Source: Caecitellus pseudoparvulus (taxonomy: Eukaryota > Bigyra: Bicosoecida). From it: a stretch of DNA of 64,000 nt. Location: positions 1 through 64,000 of the forward strand of contig CBFFRQ010000069.1 of NCBI GenBank assembly GCA_965644315.1. The letters are read 5' to 3'. The translations under genes and the position numbers were made by a program. Each line of letters begins with the position of its first letter. Position 1 is the first letter of the stretch. Of this stretch, positions 58,804 through 64,000 are shown one piece after another. The notes below the pieces were generated by a model. It did no database searches, had not been told where the DNA came from, and saw only the letters and a list, made by a program, of their open reading frames with translations.

Positions 58804-61251
58804 TCACCCGAGCAAATCATTACAATAGTCGTAGTAGATACCACCATGCCCATCTTTGTACGGGCACTGCACTGCGCTGGTAAAGTGGGACATGAAAAAG
58901 TACGAAGCGCAGGTCACAACTGTCAGAACAAAGGAGGCAGTCCACCCCGGCGGCCGCACCTCAAACGCTCGCAACAACCGACTCGTCATCAAGTCCAAGT
59001 AGTGCACCACCCCATACCCCCACGGCATGCGCCCCTCTCGACCCGCCGCCTCCCACGCCGCCTTCGCCGTCAGCTGCTCCCACACAGCTGCATGCTCGTC
59101 CTGCAGCGCCGGGGCATGCGCCTGCCGCACCCGCGCAGCGTACGCCGCATCCAGCCGGGGACAGCAGGGGTGGCACATGACACAGGTGTCCTGGGGTGCC
59201 ACATCACACCCGCCGCCCCGCACAGTGGGAGCTGGTGTGCCGCCGTGCACGCTCACCTGCCGTGCGGGGGACGCAGCGGGCGCCATCAGCACCATGGCGG
59301 GCGTGTGCGGTGTCGCTGCCGTGGGGGAGGCGGCGTCGGCCAGGTCCAGCGAGCGCGGGGTGCCGCTGCCGCCGCCCTGCTCCTCGTCCCCCGGCGGCCG
59401 AGGCGACGGCGTGCCGGGCATGGACATGCTGGGCACATCCGCTCCCAGGCTGCAGTCGCCCTTGCCTGCGCCTTCCCCGCTGTCATCCAGCAGGGCGACG
59501 GGTGTGGCTGCGGTGAGGGCCTTGCCTGGCAGGTGCAGGCGGCGGGTGTGGTAGGCCAGCGTGGCCTCGGTGTCGATGGGGGTGTACCCCACCGCCTCAC
59601 CCCACCACCAGCGTGCCGCAGCGTAGGCCAGGAAGGGCGCCACGTCTGTGCCCAGCTCCAGCACCAGCTGCACGGCGACGCGCCCGGTGATGTCGGTGAG
59701 GGTGAGAGGGGCGCCACCTGGCGTGGCGGGGATGCGGAAGAACGCCACCGTCGGGATCATCATGAGCACCGCCACATCCTCACACATGGTGTCCAGGTGC
59801 AGGAAGTGGTAGTGGGCCCGTGTGCGCCGGCGCTGCCACCACCTGCGCTCCTGTGCCGTCGCGCCGGGGTGGCTGCACAGGCGGCACCGCCGGGGCAGGC
59901 GGGCACACGCGGCTGAGTACATGGCGTCCCGGGCTGGCATGGTGAAGCGCATGAGCATCTCCACAGCAGCGATGGCGAGGGAGAGGCCGATGGTGACGTA
60001 GATGGAGTCGACGGCGGTGGTGAAGAAGCGGCCGAGGATGGCGGAGAAGGCGGCGGAGGGCAGCATGAAGAGGACCATGAGCTGTGAGGGGACTTCATGG
60101 GCGAGGGAGGAGCGGGCGAGCCAGCGCAGGACAGCCTGGATGCTCTCCAGCAGGATGGGCAGAACTACGAGCCTAATGAGCACCCGTCCCCACGTGTCAC
60201 TCGTGCTGAACGCTGGCAGGACGTAGGAGATGATGACGAAGATGAAGGCAATTGTGGCCCCAAACAGCACCAGGGCGCATCGCAGGGGCTGCTGGACGAA
60301 GTCAAAGGCAATGGACTGGAAGTGCATGGGCCAGGCCACCGAGGTGCAGATCTGCAGCGGGATTGAGGTGCTGAGGGTGTTTCGCAGCTGCCCAGGCGGC
60401 AGAGCAGGCGGGTGACGTACCAAGATGAGGCCGTTTGCACCGAGCAGGGTCAACATGGTCAGAGCGTCAGACCGAACCCGCACTGCCACACTCAGAAAGG
60501 GGATGCAGAGGAAGAGCAGGGAGGTCGCTGAGAGCATGAAGAGCCCGAAGGTGGAGCATCGCCTTGGGGTCTGCCACGCGGCGATGCCCAGCCAAATGCT
60601 CGCTGTCACCGACAAGGCGCTGAAAGCACCCTGGAAGCTGTACTTCAGCGCAGAAATCCAGAAAGTCGGAGTCTGCGACAATATCAGACGTTGGGGGTGT
60701 CTTTCGAAGGGTACCAAGGCTCCAGAAGGCGGCCAGCTGTCGAGCGAGCAAAGCCACTGCGGACTCACCTGCTCCACGGGAGACGGCAGCACTCGAAGCA
60801 AGGAAATTGTGTCAGTATCATCTACTTGAAGAGACAGGTTGTGGGGAGGGTAGGGGGCACTGAATCCACCGTCGGCGCGTGCTGCAGAGCAGGCGGTGCA
60901 TGCGAGGTGCGTGGTATGATGGTGAGTGGCCAGCTGAACTGCGTGGGAGCCCGTAGCAGGGCAACTCACAGGCTTCGCGGAAGGAGAAGACTGAGAAACT
61001 GTACTCCAGCCACACCAACAAGCAGCACAGTGCTGCAGCGCCAAATGCAATGGCCTTGACTTGCGCGAGGTGGTGCCTGCGAGAACGGGCGAAAGGTGCA
61101 GTGCCAGCACGTGGTGAGGACAGTGGCCCGGGAGCCAAGCAGGCGCGCATAGCTTTCTTTTATGCCTGAAAAGTCCAGACAGGGACCAGGGCAGCGTGGC
61201 AGCGGCCGCGTCCCGTGTCTGGCAGGGGAGGGAGCTGCGCATGTTCTCCAT
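58804..61251 (-). CDS. Polytopic membrane protein, tandem copy 1
   Basis: Not recognised. A frame of 815 codons; its first 130-150 codons are probably not all coding. At least one in-frame intron (60768-60673, GTGAGT to TCGCAG) joins SPVEQ to TPTFWISALKYSFQG. About eight hydrophobic segments follow: GAFSALSVTASIWLGIAAW, TFGLFMLSATSLLFLCIPFL, CALVLFGATIAFIFVIISYV, VLIRLVVLPILLESIQAVL, LMVLFMLPSAAFSAILG, SIYVTIGLSLAIAAVEMLM and others. A Cys/His-bearing loop (RLCSHPG), a long Ser/Pro/Gly loop and a C-terminal membrane segment with YYDYCNDLLG end the protein. Upstream stretches at 60980-61080 (AIAFGAAALCCLLVWLEYSF, a membrane segment) and 61484-61793 may be further 5' exons. Role unknown. Confidence 0.6.
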   Translation of the reverse strand: MENMRSSLPCQTRDAAAATLPWSLSGLFRHKRKLCAPAWLPGHCPHHVLALHLSPVLAGTTSRKSRPLHLALQHCAACWCGWSTVSQSSPSAKPVSCPATGSHAVQLATHHHTTHLACTACSAARADGGFSAPYPPHNLSLQVDDTDTISLLRVLPSPVEQVSPQWLCSLDSWPPSGALVPFERHPQRLILSQTPTFWISALKYSFQGAFSALSVTASIWLGIAAWQTPRRCSTFGLFMLSATSLLFLCIPFLSVAVRVRSDALTMLTLLGANGLILVRHPPALPPGQLRNTLSTSIPLQICTSVAWPMHFQSIAFDFVQQPLRCALVLFGATIAFIFVIISYVLPAFSTSDTWGRVLIRLVVLPILLESIQAVLRWLARSSLAHEVPSQLMVLFMLPSAAFSAILGRFFTTAVDSIYVTIGLSLAIAAVEMLMRFTMPARDAMYSAACARLPRRCRLCSHPGATAQERRWWQRRRTRAHYHFLHLDTMCEDVAVLMMIPTVAFFRIPATPGGAPLTLTDITGRVAVQLVLELGTDVAPFLAYAAARWWWGEAVGYTPIDTEATLAYHTRRLHLPGKALTAATPVALLDDSGEGAGKGDCSLGADVPSMSMPGTPSPRPPGDEEQGGGSGTPRSLDLADAASPTAATPHTPAMVLMAPAASPARQVSVHGGTPAPTVRGGGCDVAPQDTCVMCHPCCPRLDAAYAARVRQAHAPALQDEHAAVWEQLTAKAAWEAAGREGRMPWGYGVVHYLDLMTSRLLRAFEVRPPGWTASFVLTVVTCASYFFMSHFTSAVQCPYKDGHGGIYYDYCNDLLG

Positions 61252-62902
61252 CGTCGGGCGCTGCGCCCACTACCCCCCCCTGCCCACCAAACACTTTGCG
61301 CTTGTGCTGCGATGCGCCACCTTCCAGGCAAAGGAAACGCACAGGGTGAGAAGGAACCGCGATCTTGGACTTGCTTGGTCTCCGGGCTTGAAGCTTCCGC
61401 TCCACAGTTTCGGAGCGTGCGCCGTGGCAGCAGAGAGGCCACCATCTGTCGGCTTTTCCATCACCCGCTCACCCAGCGCTTGCTGCTGGCAAAAAAGGTG
61501 ACGGCGGCACCACCTGGGAAGAGAGATGGGCCGGTGTCAGTGACACCAATCTTTGTGTTTGCCTTGCATCGGTGCCTAAACCACCCAGCTTCATGCAAGG
61601 GGACTGCATTGCAGGTGAAGTGGACCGGCTTGGTTTGGCCAGCTCGACGCAGTGCCAGGGCGGAAATTTCGCCACCGGGGACGTCCACGGTTCCGGCTCC
61701 CGCGCTGATCAATCGCTCCAAGAACTTGATAAACTGGGTCTTTTCTGCAGCTTTATGCGGAAGAGCATCGACAAGGGACCCACCTTCGTCCATTTTCTTC
61801 TCCAGCCAGCTTGAGGCAATCTAGGCGTTTCATTTGAAACGGGTTTGTGGGGTACCACACCTACAGCAGCAAGATCCAGCGCCAAAACTCACTGCGAAAA
61901 GGGTCAGTACAACGTCATCTGGGACTGGGACTCCTCTGGGTTTTACGATTCCGCGTTGTACGGCATCCTGTTGGCCATTCGGGGTTGTTGAGTGGGGTTG
62001 GGAACCATGCTGGCTCCCGCCAGCCGGATGGGCGGCCATCTGGAAAGAATCCAAGCCAAAACTAAAGTCCGTAGTACTGGGATAAGTTGTGCAGCTTTTA
62101 GTATGCTCTGAGTTGGATTTGAGTGAAGTATCATTTTATTCCTGCAAACCGATTTCCGCAATTCTCACTTGCCAATCACTACGACCTACAGCAAAACCTG
62201 CATCAGGCTGGCGAGTGCAAGCGATTGATTCCGCATGAAGTACATATCGATCAGTTTTTGGTGGGGTTCCCAACTCAAATATCCCAAGAATCCTCATTTC
62301 GCCATTTCTGATATAAGCCTGAACTCCTACAGTAGTCAATCAGCAATTTCTTACTGTAAGGTTTCACGAGACCTAATTGTGGGGATGACGTGGACCGCCA
62401 CACGCCACGGGCCGAATCTCATGAGTCAAGCAGGTGGCGGGACAGTCCATCTTACGGCGAGGGACTCAGACCATGCAACAGGGTGACATTAACTCCCCAC
62501 AGGCCGTTTCACTCTTGATTGCGCATTCTGGCAGCGCTGCACTGAGTCAAAGCGAGAGCCAACTTCCGACCGTGACCTCGGGCTACTTCCCGCAGCAGCA
62601 GCTGAGACAGCGCAGCCCCAAGGTAAACCCCTCCCTTCAAGGGCTGGTTCAAGGCGCCGCCCGCTCTTCACTTCGCCTTGCTATACAAGACAACTTCCCG
62701 CTGGTATAGGCCATGTGCACGGCAGTGGGACATGACCAAGTATGTGCTGGGCTGCCCATCGGCGGCTCGTGAGGGGAGGTTGGTTTCAGCGGTGCCCGGT
62801 CCTGGCCATGCGCACGAGAAAAGCCAAAGGAGCAAAGTGACTGGGGTCATGGGCCTCAGGGCCACAAGCCTGGACATCAGACAGCAGGCGAGCTCGCTGC
62901 GC
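61252..62902. other. Region between the tandem copies; candidate 5' exons of copy 1
   Basis: Minus strand 61793-61484 is protein-like (KTQFIKFLERLISAGAGTVD, TKPVHFTCNAVPLHEAGWF), with a possible acceptor before it and a GTGAGC donor after ASSKRW, so it may be a first exon of copy 1. The rest (61800-62900) is lower in GC, has short ORFs only, and holds one ATTTCCGCA at 62152-62160. Confidence 0.4.
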
Positions 62903-64000
62903 TCACTGTTCGGGGCAGTAATCGTAGTACCACAGGCTGGAGCCTGCCTCCTCAACAAAGGGACATTGGATGGACGTCGCGAAGTGTGACTGAAAGAAGT
63001 AAATCGCACAACCAACCATGGTGGCAAGAAAGGAGGCAGTCCACCCCGGCGGCCGCACCTCAAACGCCCGCAGCAACCGACTCGTCATCAAGTCCAAGTA
63101 GTGCACCACCCCATACCCCCACGGCATGCGCCCCTCTCGACCCGCCGCCTCCCACGCCGCCTTCGCCGTCAGCTGCTCCCACACAGCTGCATGCTCGTCC
63201 TGCAGCGCCGGGGCATGCGCCTGCCGCACCCGCGCAGCATACGCCGCATCCAGCCGGGGACAGCAGGGGTGGCACATGACACAGGTGTCCTGGGGTGCCA
63301 CATCACACCCGCCGCCCCGCACAGTGGGAGCTGGTGTGCCGCCGTGCACGCTCACCTGCCGTGCGGGGGATGCAGCGGGCGCCATCAGCACCATGGCGGG
63401 CGTGTGCGGTGTCGCTGCCGTGGGGGAGGCGGCGTCGGCCAGGTCCAGCGAGCGCGGGGTGCCGCTGCCGCCGCCCTGCTCCTCGTCCCCCGGCGGCCGA
63501 GGCGACGGCGTGCCGGGCATGGACATGCTGGGCACATCCGCTCCCAGGCTGCAGTCGCCCTTGCCTGCGCCGTCCCCGCTGTCGTCCAGCAGGGCGACGG
63601 GTGTGGCTGCGGTGAGGGCCTTGCCTGGCAGGTGCAGGCGGCGGGTGTGGTAGGCCAGCGTGGCCTCGGTGTCGATGGGGGTGTACCCCACCGCCTCGCC
63701 CCACCACCAGCGTGCCGCAGCGTAGGCCAGGAAGGGCGCCACGTCTGTGCCCAGCTCCAGCACCAGCTGCACGGCGACGCGCCCGGTGATGTCGGTGAGG
63801 GTGAGAGGGGCGCCACCTGGCGTGGCGGGGATGCGGAAGAACGCCACCGTCGGGATCATCATGAGCACCGCCACATCCTCACACATGGTGTCCAGGTGCA
63901 GGAAGTGGTAGTGGGCTCGTGTGCGCCGGCGCTGCCGCCACCTGCGCTCCTGTGCCGTCGCGCCGGGGTGGCTGCACAGCCGGCACCGCCGGGGCAGGCG
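62903..64000 (-). CDS. Polytopic membrane protein, tandem copy 2 (5' part beyond the window)
   Basis: Paralogue of the gene at 58804. Positions 63030-64000 align to 58931-59901 at a constant offset of 4099 with no indel and roughly ten base differences seen by eye (about 99% identity). The last 40-odd codons (62903-63029) differ strongly: TASFLATMVGCAIYFFQSHF and YYDYCPEQ here, against TASFVLTVVTCASYFFMSHF and YYDYCNDLLG in copy 1. The frame continues off the window edge, so start and full length are unknown. Confidence 0.65.
   Translation of the reverse strand, partial: RLPRRCRLCSHPGATAQERRWRQRRRTRAHYHFLHLDTMCEDVAVLMMIPTVAFFRIPATPGGAPLTLTDITGRVAVQLVLELGTDVAPFLAYAAARWWWGEAVGYTPIDTEATLAYHTRRLHLPGKALTAATPVALLDDSGDGAGKGDCSLGADVPSMSMPGTPSPRPPGDEEQGGGSGTPRSLDLADAASPTAATPHTPAMVLMAPAASPARQVSVHGGTPAPTVRGGGCDVAPQDTCVMCHPCCPRLDAAYAARVRQAHAPALQDEHAAVWEQLTAKAAWEAAGREGRMPWGYGVVHYLDLMTSRLLRAFEVRPPGWTASFLATMVGCAIYFFQSHFATSIQCPFVEEAGSSLWYYDYCPEQ

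Overview
The window is one chromosome end of a GC-rich, compact, intron-containing eukaryotic nuclear genome, most likely a free-living unicellular protist. It starts with 1.8 kb of perfect CCCTAA telomere. The genes have short GT-AG introns (50-239 nt, donors often GTGCGT or GTGAGT) and encode eukaryote-specific products: homomeric acetyl-CoA carboxylase, Utp12/WDR3, Nop16, Mis18, CHMP6/Vps20, UNC93-like and FERM proteins. I cannot name the lineage. RPASA-type motifs in one coiled-coil protein are only a weak hint of a ciliated organism.

Region 1 (1-9214), telomere and subtelomere. Behind the terminal array sit two retroelement-like units in the same orientation. Each has its 5' side toward the chromosome tip and a related 3' tail that runs straight into a short internal CCCTAA tract (4747-4769 and 9188-9214). 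The outer unit carries only an ORF1/gag-like gene in two frames joined by a candidate -1 frameshift. The inner unit carries the C-terminal part of a reverse-transcriptase-type protein with a CCHC zinc finger, a pair of 166-bp direct repeats and a 154-bp satellite. The layout matches stepwise addition of retrotransposons onto a chromosome end. Region 2 (9215-11128) is a broken Cys-rich gene whose 3' end is cut by telomeric repeat, as if a broken chromosome had been healed there, plus a long hairpin.

Region 3 (11129-31206): a seven-blade RCC1-like surface receptor candidate (-), an unknown coiled-coil protein (-), a family I.5-like spliced lipase (+), a giant acetyl-CoA carboxylase (-) and a tRNA-Lys(CTT). 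Region 4 (31207-41015): a minus-strand run of an atypical kinase, a Mis18-like protein, a coiled-coil RPASA protein and a CaMKK-like kinase; a divergent membrane RING-H2 ligase; and a FERM-IQ protein. Region 5 (41414-56105): a large ankyrin protein, Utp12, a glutathionyl-hydroquinone reductase, a candidate beta-barrel protein, an UNC93-like transporter, an ICT1-type peptidyl-tRNA hydrolase, Nop16 and CHMP6. Region 6 (56246-64000): a Pus1/TruA pseudouridine synthase and two tandem copies of a polytopic membrane protein that are about 99% identical except for their C-terminal tails.

Several products belong to ribosome and RNA biology (Utp12, Nop16, Pus1, ICT1). Genes are packed as divergent pairs with 170-410 bp shared promoters and convergent pairs with 0-180 bp between stops; the lipase and ACC stop codons overlap. 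A 9-mer, ATTTCCGCA, occurs nine times by eye (about 0.5 expected if bases were equally frequent) and lies mostly at the 5' ends of genes.
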